Part shown: positions 1 to 8,153 of the stretch, one piece after another
Position numbering within the stretch: the first letter of the stretch is position 1
Layout of the letters: each line of letters begins with the position of its first letter
Assembly: GCA_024640925.1 (NCBI GenBank)
Contig: JAHEEB010000033.1
Coordinates: 1 to 12,496 of the forward strand
Direction of reading: 5' to 3'
Length of the DNA: 12,496 nucleotides
Source of the DNA: Bacteroidota bacterium
GTDB taxonomy: Bacteria; Bacteroidota; Bacteroidia; Bacteroidales; UBA10428
Translations under genes and position numbers: made by a program
The notes under the pieces: model-generated
Told to the model about the DNA's origin: nothing
The model's database searches: none
What the model saw: only the letters and a program-made list of their open reading frames with translations

Positions 1-147
1 TAATCGTGCTTTATAAAAATTATCCAATCATGAAAAAGTTCAATCTGTTTTTCATTCTGATAAAAATAGAATATTGAAAAAATTACAGACATTTTATACC
101 AGTCAGTACCCAACCGGGTTTAATTCACCTTTGATACATTGAACTAC

Positions 148-162
148 CCTGCCTATGGCAGG
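148..162. repeat. Perfect 6-bp hairpin with 3-base loop
   Basis: CCTGCC (148-153), loop TAT, GGCAGG (157-162). The stem is GC-rich in otherwise AT-rich DNA. No T-run follows on either strand, so it is not a classical intrinsic terminator. Its role is unknown. Confidence 0.45.
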
Positions 163-254
163 CTTGGTAAAGAGGTTTGCGGATCCCAATATGCATAGGG
201 ATGGCACGTAAAAAAGTAAGCAATGAACTAATAGGTTATCTTATTTATTAATCC

Positions 255-278
255 CAAATTACGCAATAACGTAATTTG
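255..278. repeat. AT-rich 9-bp inverted repeat
   Basis: CAAATTACG (255-263), loop CAATAA (264-269), CGTAATTTG (270-278). It is directly followed by a small GCCC-AAC-GGGC hairpin (278-288) and then the larger stem-loop at 288-322. Read on the minus strand it is the third of three consecutive hairpins after the stop codon of the small broken gene. It may contribute to transcription termination or mRNA 3'-end protection. Confidence 0.45.
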
Positions 279-287
279 CCCAACGGG

Positions 288-322
288 CTGACGAAAACTG
301 TAATTGTACAATTTTTCGTCAG
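288..322 (-). terminator. Stem-loop just after the small exported-protein gene
   Basis: CTGACGAAAA (288-297) pairs perfectly with TTTTCGTCAG (313-322), and TGTA/TACA (299-302 / 307-310) can pair inside the loop. The right arm ends two bases beyond the stop codon of the minus-strand gene (325-327), where a transcription terminator is expected. There is no T-tract outside the stem on the minus strand, so a classical Rho-independent mechanism is uncertain. Two further hairpins (278-288, 255-278) follow at once. Confidence 0.4.
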
Positions 323-324
323 GT

Positions 325-739
325 TTAATATAAGTCCGATAAGAGATCATACTCAACCAGTAATTCTTCGCCATCATAAATCTGAAAGCAAACATACTTC
401 TTACCGGAATTATAGCTCCAGTCGCCATACATAAAAACCCTGGTGTTTCCATCTTCTTTTAACAATTTCATAAAAACATAATTTTCTGTAATTTTCCCAT
501 TCATATATAACGGAAGCTTTTATAAACCGACCCCTTTATACAATAGGACTCTATTTGTTCGAGAGGAAGTGTCAATTTATCTCCGCAAAGAAGTATTATC
601 CTCGCATTTAAATCTGTGATTGTGATTTTTTTTACAAAGGTTTTTCCATCAATTGCATTGACCCACGAACTGTCATCGTCTTTTGCCGACATTGTCAGGC
701 TGTATCCAGCCAGAAAAAAAAAAGTATAAGTATTTTCAT
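325..739 (-). pseudogene. Small exported protein of unknown function, broken by two frameshifts
   Basis: The gene reads as one protein of about 138 residues only if two bases are added back. Frame A starts at ATG 739-737 with MKILILFFF, the start of a signal peptide, but a run of ten T (714-723) leads to an early stop. Eleven T would continue in frame into LAGYSLTMSA and the mature part that begins at the internal ATG 692. That frame again fails at AAAA (518-521). A fifth A would continue as YKKLPLYMNGKITENY and on to the stop at 325-327. The mature part has alternating hydrophobic residues suggesting beta strands, with motifs IDGKTFVKKI, LTLPLEQIESY and FMKLLKEDG. The pattern resembles small secreted proteins I recall from Bacteroidales genomes, which I cannot verify here. 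A promoter (773-804) and a terminator-like hairpin (288-322) frame it, so it is a stand-alone unit. No function can be assigned. Confidence 0.6.
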
Positions 740-772
740 CTCACATAATTTTAATTATTAATAAGTTTCAAT

Positions 773-804
773 CAAAGATTCATATTAATAATACAGGGTA
801 CAAA
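773..804 (-). promoter_or_regulatory. Bacteroidota-type promoter for the small exported-protein gene
   Basis: On the minus strand TTTG (804-801), a 20-base spacer, then AATCTTTG (780-773). This matches the Bacteroidota sigma-ABfr consensus (TTTG at -33, TAnnTTTG at -7, 19-21 apart) at all but one -7 position. It would start transcription around 766-768, giving a leader of about 28 bases before ATG 739. The -33 box lies inside a small palindrome ACAAA-TT-TTTGT (800-811). Spacing and position agree well with the gene model. Confidence 0.6.
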
Positions 805-948
805 TTTTTGTGTTATGCAACCTGGTTTTGTGATTATAAATACGTTGCCTGTGAAATTAACTTAATATTCACATTTACACACTGGCGCGTGTTTATTTCA
901 TTAAGGTAAGGGATTATTTGAATCCTCTCCCGATTATCTCTGTGAACC

Positions 949-978
949 TCTGTGGTAAATCGTCAGAAAAACCACAGA
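949..978. repeat. 8-bp inverted repeat, possible dispersed-repeat piece
   Basis: TCTGTGGT (949-956), 14-base loop, ACCACAGA (971-978). The left arm is the second half of an imperfect tandem, CTCTGTGAA then CCTCTGTGG (938-955). Runs like CTCTGTGAACCTCTGTGG recur, as far as I remember, in intergenic regions of many environmental genomes, so this may be a dispersed intergenic repeat. It could also form a weak stem-loop downstream of the kinase operon. Confidence 0.4.
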
Positions 979-1091
979 AGTTTATTGATATTGACAATGA
1001 CCTACAAAGCTTCAATGGTTTGTGTTGCGCACTGCCGAACCGCAGAGTCGAAAATAACAGTAATAATTTGTTAAATCGTTAGATCGAAGAA

Positions 1092-3422
1092 TTATCTTTT
1101 TGAATATGCGATTTGTTTCTTAAATTGATCATTTATTATACTTATCAATTGTTCCTCATTAAATGGTTTACTTATAAAACCATTACACCCGCAAGAAGTT
1201 GCTCTATCTATATCATTTTTTTCCACAAAAGCAGTTTGAGCAATCACTGGTAAGTCTGGTCTAAATTCCTTAATCTTTTTTGTTGCTTCAAATCCATCCA
1301 TTACAGGCATTTTTATATCCATCAGTATCAAATCAATGTCAGCTCTTTCATTACAAAATTCTACTGCCTGCAGACCATTAACTGCCCAGATTATTTTATA
1401 GTTTCTACCGGATAATAATTCCTGTATATATAAAAAATTATTCTCTTCATCCTCAGCAATAAGAATAGTCCTTGATAAAGTATCAGGAATCAGATTAGAA
1501 ATAGCATCATGGACATCCTGTTTTGTCTGGAGAGTCGCTTTTTTAAATGGAATGGTAAAATAGAATGTGGTACCTTTGGCTGGTTCTGATTCCAACCAGA
1601 TTTTACCTCCCAGCTGGTTAATATAGGCTTGCGAAATAGATAGCCCTAATCCGGATCCGCCGTAATGTCGTTCCGGCGAAAAATCAATTTGTCTGAACCT
1701 TTTAAATATCTCTTCGTGCATATTTGCTGGTATTCCAATACCTGTATCCTCGACCTGAAACTGAACAAAAGAGTTTTCTACCCTATAGCCATATTTAATT
1801 TGACCTTCTTTTGTAAACTTAAGTGCATTACCTAAAAGATTGCTTAAAATTTTTACCAGTTTAGCTTCATCCGTTAAGATATTAGCATCTTTATCAGGGA
1901 GATTTTTCTGTAAATTAAATATTAGATTTTGTTTTTGTGCGATAGTAATAAATTGATTATAAATATAATCAAGTAGTGAATTTAAATTAGTTATTTCTTC
2001 CTTAATTGTATCCTGGCCTGCTTCAATGGTCGCTATACTAATTATATCAATTATTATTGACAATAATCGATTACTGCTCTGGACTATTGTATTCGTGTAA
2101 AATTGTCTTTTATCTGTTGATAAATCCTCACTATTTAATAATTCTGAAAAACCTACTATTGCATTCATTGGTGTGCGTATTTCATGAGAAATATTATGAA
2201 GAAATGCTGTTTTAAGCCGATCGCCTTCTTCAGCTTTATCCTTAGCATATATCAGCTGTTCTTCAAATTTTTTACGTTCGGTAATCTCATGACCAAATCC
2301 GACTAAACCAACAATTTGATTATTTTCGCCGAACAATGGTATTTTGTTTATAAGCCTCCAATGTTCTTCTCCATTTTTATCAAAATAGTTGTCCTCTTGA
2401 TTTAATATTTGCTGGCCGGTTTGCATAACCTTCATATCTTCAGAATATCCGCGCATACCGGTTATAGAATCATAAATATCAAGATCGGTCTTTCCAATTA
2501 TTTCAGCTTCTGAAGCACAATTCATTATTTGCAAGTCAGCACTATTTGCAATTAACTTTCGACCATTACTATCTTTTACGTATATGGCATCAGGCAAATT
2601 ATCGATTAGCGTGCGAAGTAGAATTCGTTCCTGACGTATAGTTTCTTCAGCATCTTTTTGTTCAGTCAAATCACGGATAATCATACTGGTCTGCTCTTTA
2701 CCCTCTCTGTTTAAAAAAATTACAGAAGAAACCTCTCCCTGAAATTTTGTACCATCTTTTTTTATAAAAGTTAATTCTCCGCTTGCACGGTCATTTTTTC
2801 TTCTTTCATCTAAGAGTATTGATAATCTTGGGTCACTGATATCAACCAATTCATTTCTTCCTACCTGGCAAATCTCTTCATTAGTTCTGTCAAATAGCTT
2901 ACAAGCACAATTGTTTGCCGATAAAATACTTCCATCTGGAGTTGTTAATAAAATGGCAATACTCGAATTATTATAAACAGAACGGTACATATCTTCGCTT
3001 TCACGAAGTGTTTCAAGAGCAATTTTACGTTCAACAAGTACTTTTTTATTTTCCAGCACTTTTTTAATAGTAGGAGCCAATCCTTGAATATGTTTAACTG
3101 ATTTGATAACATAATCAGCAGCACCCATCTTCATGGCCTGAATTGCTATTTCCTCTGAGCCTGTGCCAGTAACAATGATTACGGGTACATCAGGGCATTT
3201 CTCCTTTACAAATTGCAAAACCTGCAACCCATCGAACCCCAATATATTAAAATCACTCAATATCAAATCATAATCTCCTCTGGCCAGATATTTCTCAAAG
3301 TCCTCACGGTTATCGGCTTCAACAATTTCAAAACCATTCTGTTCTTTTTGCAGGGCATCCTTAACGAGCTGCCGATCGTGTATATTATCATCGATATGTA
3401 AAATACGAATCATGGTTTTCAT
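1092..3422 (-). CDS. Hybrid histidine kinase, REC-PAS-PAS-HisKA-HATPase-REC
   Basis: A 776-residue cytoplasmic two-component hybrid with no membrane segment or signal peptide. Domains in order: receiver (5-125; acidic pair D11/D12, phosphoacceptor D57, T85, K107), PAS (about 140-260, ending in the usual IRDLTEQKDAEE linker), PAS (about 265-385, ending EITERKKFEEQ), HisKA with H413 in SHEIRTPMNAIVGFSELL, HATPase_c (N-box N528-N532, G1 DTGIGIP at 559, G2 GGSGLGL at 588-594), and a C-terminal receiver (652-768; D658, D702, T730, K752). All catalytic residues are present. It can in principle accept phosphate at D57, autophosphorylate H413 and pass phosphate to D702. It is the last gene of the operon, 28 bases after the single-domain regulator, whose phosphate or partner kinase may feed its N-terminal receiver (inference). 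ATG at 3422 is used; an in-frame ATG at 3413 (MIRILHIDD) is equally possible. Confidence 0.93.
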   Translation of the reverse strand: MKTMIRILHIDDNIHDRQLVKDALQKEQNGFEIVEADNREDFEKYLARGDYDLILSDFNILGFDGLQVLQFVKEKCPDVPVIIVTGTGSEEIAIQAMKMGAADYVIKSVKHIQGLAPTIKKVLENKKVLVERKIALETLRESEDMYRSVYNNSSIAILLTTPDGSILSANNCACKLFDRTNEEICQVGRNELVDISDPRLSILLDERRKNDRASGELTFIKKDGTKFQGEVSSVIFLNREGKEQTSMIIRDLTEQKDAEETIRQERILLRTLIDNLPDAIYVKDSNGRKLIANSADLQIMNCASEAEIIGKTDLDIYDSITGMRGYSEDMKVMQTGQQILNQEDNYFDKNGEEHWRLINKIPLFGENNQIVGLVGFGHEITERKKFEEQLIYAKDKAEEGDRLKTAFLHNISHEIRTPMNAIVGFSELLNSEDLSTDKRQFYTNTIVQSSNRLLSIIIDIISIATIEAGQDTIKEEITNLNSLLDYIYNQFITIAQKQNLIFNLQKNLPDKDANILTDEAKLVKILSNLLGNALKFTKEGQIKYGYRVENSFVQFQVEDTGIGIPANMHEEIFKRFRQIDFSPERHYGGSGLGLSISQAYINQLGGKIWLESEPAKGTTFYFTIPFKKATLQTKQDVHDAISNLIPDTLSRTILIAEDEENNFLYIQELLSGRNYKIIWAVNGLQAVEFCNERADIDLILMDIKMPVMDGFEATKKIKEFRPDLPVIAQTAFVEKNDIDRATSCGCNGFISKPFNEEQLISIINDQFKKQIAYSKR

Positions 3423-3450
3423 ATTTTTTGCTTTTTAAAAAGTATTGAGA

Positions 3451-3894
3451 TTAAACTCCAGGAGCATTTATATTTAAAGTAAACCAATAATCATCAATCT
3501 TTTTTACCACATCAGTAAATCCATCGAACGAAACAGGTTTCAGTAGATAGCTATTGGCACCGATATCGTAACTTAATGTGCGATCTCCTTCTTCTTTTGA
3601 TGAAGTAAGAATAATAACCGGAATTCGTTTAAGTACTTCGGTGCTTTTTATCTGACGTAATACTTCGAATCCATCAATTCCGGGCATCTTTAGATCAAGT
3701 AAAATCAGATTCGGCATTGGATATATAGTCCGATCATTAAACTTATTACGCCCTAAAAGGTAGTCTAATGCTTCCTGCCCATTCCTCACCACTTTTATTT
3801 CATTTTTAAGTTTAGCTTCCCTGAAAGCATCGAGTGTGAGAATAATATCCATCTGGTTATCTTCCACTAATAGTATTTTAGCTGGGTTTTCCAT
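3451..3894 (-). CDS. Single-domain response regulator, Rcp1-like
   Basis: A 147-residue stand-alone receiver with no output domain. Seen: acidic pair E11/D12 in ILLVEDNQMD, phosphoacceptor D67 in LILLDLKMPGIDG, T97 in VIILTSS, and K119 in LLKPV. The longer alpha1-beta2 stretch (LDAFREAKLKNEIKVVRNG) and the insertion before the D67 strand (LLGRNKFNDRTIYPMP) are typical of the Rcp1 family, which pairs with phytochrome-type kinases. The start MENPAKILL at 3894 is preferred over an upstream ATG at 3948, because it begins right at the first receiver strand. The gene overlaps the 3' end of the preceding kinase by 17 bases, implying translational coupling and a cognate pair. The output must be through protein contact or phosphotransfer to another component. 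Confidence 0.92.
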   Translation of the reverse strand: MENPAKILLVEDNQMDIILTLDAFREAKLKNEIKVVRNGQEALDYLLGRNKFNDRTIYPMPNLILLDLKMPGIDGFEVLRQIKSTEVLKRIPVIILTSSKEEGDRTLSYDIGANSYLLKPVSFDGFTDVVKKIDDYWFTLNINAPGV

Positions 3895-6184
3895 TTTGAT
3901 TTTTATTTGGTGGTAAACTAATAATAAAAGTAGATCCCTGTCCAACAACTGAATCTACCCATACTGTTCCATTGAGTAAACTCACTGCTTTTTTAACGGT
4001 GGCTAGACCAATACCAGTGCCGGGATAAGCCTCTTCGCTATGTAAGCGCTGAAAAATTTTAAATATCTTTTCCCAATATTCTCTTGGTATGCCAATACCA
4101 TTATCAACGATTTTCAGTAAATAGCCTTCTGAAACTGTTTCGGAGTGGATACCAATTTCTAAGGGAACGTCATTTCGCCGGTAGGTAATGGCATTTTCAA
4201 TCAGATTGGTAAAAATCTGGCGTAACAAGCTTTCATCTCCTGAAATTACAGGTAAATCATTATCCACAGCGAATCTAGCCTGTATTTCTTCCAATCTCTG
4301 TTTAAAATCGGCATATACAGTATCAATTATTTTATTTAATGATAGGGGTCGCATATCTAACGATTTCCTGCCCAGACGTGAATAATTTAGTAAATCATTG
4401 ATAAGTTGTTCCATCCGAACACTTGCTTCAACAATATAATCCATATATTGTCGGCCTTCTTCGTTAAGTGATTCGCGGTGGCGCCGCGAAAGGATTTGTG
4501 AAAAGCCGAAAATGGCCCGAAGCGGGGCGCGTAAATCGTGTGAGATAGAATAACTGAATGACTCCAATTCTTTATTAATCGATACCAGTTGAGCAGTTCT
4601 TTCGGCAACATTGTATTCTAAGGTTTGATTTAACTTTTGTATTTCTTCTTCGGCCTTTTTACGATCGGTTATATCTATTATTACTGCTATGCGGCATTCC
4701 CGGCCCATATATTCCAAATCGTTTGAAGTGACAATAATTGTTATTACCGAACCATCTTTCCGGATATGGTGCCATTCACCAACATAAGCCCGACTTTGTA
4801 AAGTTTTTGCTAATTCAACAATACGTTCTTTTTCTTCAGGTGGATAAAGATCAGGCAGAGACATAGAAAGTAATTCATCCGATGAATATCCATAATGATT
4901 AATAAAAACTTCGTTAATGGCTAATAATTTAAATGTATTACGGTCATATATTAGCATCGGAACAGGATTTTGCTCAAATAAAAAGCGATACCTTTCTTCG
5001 CTTATTCTTAATGCCTCTTCAGCCTTTTTACGTCCTGTAATGTCGTGAATTATCCCTAAATATCCCGACGAAGGATTATCTTGCTGAATGGGAGCGATAG
5101 TAAGAATTACATAAATTAAAGTACCATCGCTTCGGATCATTCTTGATTCGACCGATGAAATACCTTTTCCCTTAAGATCTGTGTATAATACCTCACCTAT
5201 CCGGTTCCACTCATTATCGTTTTCATATAACATGCGGGTTGATTTACCAAGCAGGTTTTCCTCAGTATAACCCAATATTTTGCACCAATAACTATTAATA
5301 CTTGTTTGTTTACGGTCTTTCAATATGCCAATACCTACAGGGGCAGCAGCGAATAAACTTCGAATAGTGCCTTCGCTCTGTTTTAGTTCTTCTTCCCTTT
5401 GTTTGCGCTCAGTTAGTTCGATATGCAACTGTTCGTTAGTCGTATTAAGTTTTGCTTCAGCAATATCCCGTTCAATCTGTCGTTGAGAAATTTGAAACAT
5501 TAAATTATCGAATTGTTGGTATAGAATTCCAATTTCATCATTCCCGGAATAATATAGCCTGTTTGAAAAGTCCTGACTAATAGAAAGATTTTCACTCACC
5601 TCAGCTAATTTCAGAATAGGAACAGAAATTAATTTCTGTAATCGTGATGAAATGAAATATACGATCAGGAAGAGCAGAAAAATGATAATTCCGGAAACCA
5701 GTAAATTCTTTTGAAATCTATCTTTTAATGCAATGGCAGAGATTTTTAAATAAATGGCGCCACAGTACTTTTCTTTAAAGGTTATTACGTGATAGATATG
5801 TAAATATCCTTTTGAAAATATAATACTTTCATTCTGCAGGCTTGGAAACACAAATGATTTATCAGGTGTTTTCTGGTATGATGCAATTATTTCACTGGAT
5901 AATGCACTATATAAGCAGGCATCCTGAATATCAGGGATTGAATAAAGTTTAGAAAGAATGTCTCTGGCTTCATCAGAATAACCAAAGAGCAAAGGAGCAA
6001 CAGAATATTGTCCGACAAGCTCAGCATTAAGTAAGGCATTTTTTTTTAAATCATTTTTAATCCCAGCCATATCGAATGATATATAAGTGATTAAAGCAGC
6101 AATAACAGCAATAAAGCTGGTTGACATGATAATTAATACCAGCTTTGTTTTAATCGCCTGGTTTTTGAATACAAATCGCTTCAT
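3878..6184 (-). CDS. Membrane sensor histidine kinase, CHASE8-HAMP-PAS-PAS-HisKA-HATPase
   Basis: A 768-residue inner-membrane kinase. TM1 is at about 14-36, the periplasmic domain at 37-160, TM2 at about 161-179 (VSGIIIFLLFLIVYFI) and HAMP at 180-235. A coiled linker leads to PAS (271-388) and PAS (395-510), then HisKA with H549 in YSISHDLRAPLRAIFGFSQIL, and HATPase_c (N660-N664, DNGIGIP at 694, GTGIGLA at 722). The last two are phytochrome/Cph1-type. The periplasmic part carries the signature of CHASE8, the sensor of YfiN/DgcN: the segment APLLFGYSDEARDILSKL (63-80), then IPDIQDACLYS and IIASYQ. Its ATG overlaps the stop of the yfiR-like gene as ATGA, so the two are translationally coupled. 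By analogy with YfiR-YfiN, the neighbour probably holds this sensor in check in the periplasm (inference). It lacks the GGDEF domain of YfiN. The likely phosphoacceptor is the Rcp1-like regulator that follows. Confidence 0.92.
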   Translation of the reverse strand: MKRFVFKNQAIKTKLVLIIMSTSFIAVIAALITYISFDMAGIKNDLKKNALLNAELVGQYSVAPLLFGYSDEARDILSKLYSIPDIQDACLYSALSSEIIASYQKTPDKSFVFPSLQNESIIFSKGYLHIYHVITFKEKYCGAIYLKISAIALKDRFQKNLLVSGIIIFLLFLIVYFISSRLQKLISVPILKLAEVSENLSISQDFSNRLYYSGNDEIGILYQQFDNLMFQISQRQIERDIAEAKLNTTNEQLHIELTERKQREEELKQSEGTIRSLFAAAPVGIGILKDRKQTSINSYWCKILGYTEENLLGKSTRMLYENDNEWNRIGEVLYTDLKGKGISSVESRMIRSDGTLIYVILTIAPIQQDNPSSGYLGIIHDITGRKKAEEALRISEERYRFLFEQNPVPMLIYDRNTFKLLAINEVFINHYGYSSDELLSMSLPDLYPPEEKERIVELAKTLQSRAYVGEWHHIRKDGSVITIIVTSNDLEYMGRECRIAVIIDITDRKKAEEEIQKLNQTLEYNVAERTAQLVSINKELESFSYSISHDLRAPLRAIFGFSQILSRRHRESLNEEGRQYMDYIVEASVRMEQLINDLLNYSRLGRKSLDMRPLSLNKIIDTVYADFKQRLEEIQARFAVDNDLPVISGDESLLRQIFTNLIENAITYRRNDVPLEIGIHSETVSEGYLLKIVDNGIGIPREYWEKIFKIFQRLHSEEAYPGTGIGLATVKKAVSLLNGTVWVDSVVGQGSTFIISLPPNKNQNGKPS

Positions 6185-6756
6185 TCAATTGTAGTATTTA
6201 CAATTTTGGAAACTCGCAATAATTTATAATCAATGGTGAATCCAGCAGATTCCATTGCTTTTTGATTTATTTCGAAATGCAATTTATCTTCGTAATTATA
6301 AAAACTGATAAAACAACCGGCTTCGGCAAATCCTTGCTTATCGGCTATAATAAGTATGGGTTTGTTATTAATAAAATCCAGGATATCTTTTAGCTCATTT
6401 TTTTTTATTTCAGGAATAAACAGGATTTGACATTCCGGTAAGTCACGAATGTCTTTTATATAAACAATTTTAACGGTTTTATCCTTTATCTTATGACCAT
6501 TATATACTCTTTCCAGGATATTTCCAAATGGGCTCTGGCCAAATACAGTAATAACAAATTGATCGTTTGTTTCATTAAAAGTATTTGGCGGCCAATCGAT
6601 AAATAGCGACAGTTTCTCAAACGCCACAGCTTTTACTTCATATTCAGGGGTTTGAGAGTACAAATCGAACTCAAAAAAGAAAGCTATAAGAATAATCAAG
6701 ACTAAATTGAAATGTTCCGATAGAAAATGAATAGTATGTGCAGGCTTTTTTCTCAT
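6181..6756 (-). CDS. YfiR family periplasmic protein (DUF4154)
   Basis: A 191-residue exported protein, close to the 190 residues of Pseudomonas YfiR. A signal peptide with a hydrophobic core (LVLIILIAFFF) precedes the likely mature start near QTPEYEVKAVAFEKLS. Family hallmarks: EYEVKAVAFEKLSLFIDWP, then FVITVFGQSPFG, ECQILFIP, ILIIADKQGFAEAGCFISFY, and LHFEINQKAMESAGFTIDYKLL near the end. Two cysteines remain in the mature part (in LPECQ and AGCF), fewer than the four of P. aeruginosa YfiR. YfiR is a periplasmic repressor of the CHASE8 cyclase YfiN. The next gene, overlapping by four bases, has a CHASE8 sensor, so the same contact is expected here with a kinase. The start MRKKPAH at 6756 lies two bases after the receptor stop. 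A start at 6792 would overlap the receptor and lengthen the peptide before the signal sequence, so it is less likely. Confidence 0.9.
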   Translation of the reverse strand: MRKKPAHTIHFLSEHFNLVLIILIAFFFEFDLYSQTPEYEVKAVAFEKLSLFIDWPPNTFNETNDQFVITVFGQSPFGNILERVYNGHKIKDKTVKIVYIKDIRDLPECQILFIPEIKKNELKDILDFINNKPILIIADKQGFAEAGCFISFYNYEDKLHFEINQKAMESAGFTIDYKLLRVSKIVNTTIE

Positions 6757-6758
6757 TT

Positions 6759-8153
6759 TTATTTGAATGTAATTTTCAATCCAAACATGCATGAAAATCC
6801 TGTATTTTTAAACTGCCATGGCATTTCATAATTGTTGTTGGTTATATTATAAAGTTGTGCAGTACATTCAACCCTAAATGAATTGCTTTTGGCAATGCAT
6901 TGAGCAATATAGATATTTACTAAAACACCCGGAGTAAACCGTGTTCTTTCCGTTTTTGACATACTATCGAAATAACCCCCGTTATAATTCAGCGTGGGTG
7001 CAAGAGTAAGGCCAAAAGGTGCGCTATAGTTTATACCGAAATTTAATATTCTATTCGGCGAAAAAGGTATTGCTACGTTATTCATAATTAGATTGGAATC
7101 ATTTTTTATATTTGAAGCTATAAGAGTGACATTAGCAAACCATGATAACTCATTGTTTATTCGTTGCGATACTTCTATTTCTCCGCCTTTTGAGTCTGAT
7201 GTGGCATTAATTGATTGTGTTTGCGAAGGATTCTGGCTTACAATATTGTCTATTATCGCTTTATTTAAAATAGTATAGAATAACCGGGCATCTACTTTGA
7301 GATGCATTGCTAGCTTGCATTCTGTTCCGAAATCAACACCGGTTCCCATTTCAGGTTTTAAACCAGGATTTGGCAGTTGTCCGTTATGACCAGGAACTTT
7401 GAAATCACCAATAGGAATCGTTCCGATGGCAGATTTAATTCCAGGTGGAGCAAAACTGCTTCCACCATTAGCAAAAACAGCAATCATCTCGTTCAGTGAA
7501 AATTTACCTCCTGCACTCCATATAAGTTTTTCCCATGAAGTTGTATTATTATCAGGCGAGATACTGTTTACAAGAGAAACCAGATTTTTGGTATACGTGT
7601 ATCGGATTCCACCCCGTATCATAAGTTTGTTAACAGGATGCCATTCTTCCTGGAAGTAAATGCCACTTTGAATACTCCCCGATTTATTGCCTAAAATTTG
7701 ATATCCAATCAGTGGATCAGACCATGTTGTATATGTTGCCCGCTGATAATCGATTCCTATACTGGTTAAACTCTTTTTTTCATATTGCCATGCAATTGAT
7801 ATATCAGCCGGTATGATAACCTGATTGACCCCATTATTCGATTTAAGGGTATCAATTATTCCGTAGATACTTTCCTGCCAGTCGCGGTCGTATGAACGTA
7901 TTCCAAGATGAGATTGCAGGTGGAGATTATCCTTCAGAGAAATATCATATCCGAAATTAAATGTTCTGTATTGGTTGTCATATCCACGATATACCCGTCC
8001 GGCATCACCCTTATGAATAGTTTCATGGTAGAAAAAAGATATTTTTTGTTTTTCATTTTTATCAAGGGGCAATGTCAACCCACCATATATCTTAATTTTA
8101 TCATATTCTGGGTTCTTTTTCATATTTAACCAAGAATTATCGGTTCCATAATT
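6759..8153 (-). CDS. TonB-dependent receptor, beta-barrel part (frameshifted from plug part)
   Basis: This frame is the downstream two-thirds of the outer-membrane receptor whose plug is encoded at 8126-8818. It is open from 8153 (NYGTDNSWLNMKKNPEY...); the first ATG is at 8123, but a protein starting there would have no signal peptide. The sequence has alternating amphipathic strands, long extracellular loops and a TonB-receptor style LKPEMGTGVDFGTE segment. It ends in FSCMFGLKITFK, with an aromatic residue next to the end as in BAM-recognised barrels. With one A added at 8152-8155 the two pieces join into a receptor of about 686 residues, the normal length for a simple receptor without a carboxypeptidase-like or STN domain. 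The substrate cannot be read from the sequence. It lies two bases upstream of the yfiR-like gene, so it heads that operon. Confidence 0.82.
   Translation of the reverse strand, partial: NYGTDNSWLNMKKNPEYDKIKIYGGLTLPLDKNEKQKISFFYHETIHKGDAGRVYRGYDNQYRTFNFGYDISLKDNLHLQSHLGIRSYDRDWQESIYGIIDTLKSNNGVNQVIIPADISIAWQYEKKSLTSIGIDYQRATYTTWSDPLIGYQILGNKSGSIQSGIYFQEEWHPVNKLMIRGGIRYTYTKNLVSLVNSISPDNNTTSWEKLIWSAGGKFSLNEMIAVFANGGSSFAPPGIKSAIGTIPIGDFKVPGHNGQLPNPGLKPEMGTGVDFGTECKLAMHLKVDARLFYTILNKAIIDNIVSQNPSQTQSINATSDSKGGEIEVSQRINNELSWFANVTLIASNIKNDSNLIMNNVAIPFSPNRILNFGINYSAPFGLTLAPTLNYNGGYFDSMSKTERTRFTPGVLVNIYIAQCIAKSNSFRVECTAQLYNITNNNYEMPWQFKNTGFSCMFGLKITFK

Larger units (their letters stand above)
1..324. 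other. Non-coding left edge with hairpins
   Basis: I see no convincing gene here. On the plus strand a start at position 30 gives a short hydrophobic peptide (MKKFNLFF...) that stops after 15 codons. On the minus strand a stretch of about 35 codons ending near 108 is free of stops but has no start and no recognisable motif. The region holds a compact hairpin at 148-162, three back-to-back stem-loops at 255-322, and a short ACCC/GGGT inverted repeat near 107-118. It could be the relic of a dispersed repeat or a decayed gene, but nothing in the sequence decides that. Confidence 0.5.
740..1091. other. Intergenic region between hybrid kinase and small exported-protein gene
   Basis: No open frame of note is found on either strand. 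The right part is the 3' flank of the hybrid kinase (stop at 1092-1094), where I see no clear intrinsic terminator. The left part holds the promoter at 773-804. Between them are short inverted repeats: GTGAA/TTCAC (851-855 / 868-872), ACAC/GTGT (879-882 / 889-892) and the stronger TCTGTGGT/ACCACAGA pair (949-978). Confidence 0.5.

Noticed and set aside
228..452. Minus-strand open frame beginning METPGFLC
   Set aside because: It is out of phase with the reconstructed small exported protein, whose frame (KLPLYMNGKITENY...) covers the same DNA, reads more protein-like and ends at 325-327.
4472..4490. GC-rich hairpin TTCGCGG-tggcg-CCGCGAA
   Set aside because: It sits inside the HisKA coding region of the CHASE8 kinase and encodes the arginine-rich S-R-R-H-R-E-S segment. 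The symmetry follows from arginine codons rather than a separate element.
7399..7659. Plus-strand open frame opposite the receptor barrel
   Set aside because: Antisense shadow of a well-supported gene; no start signal, no recognisable motif. The same holds for short frames opposite the kinases, such as 10151-10498 on the minus strand.
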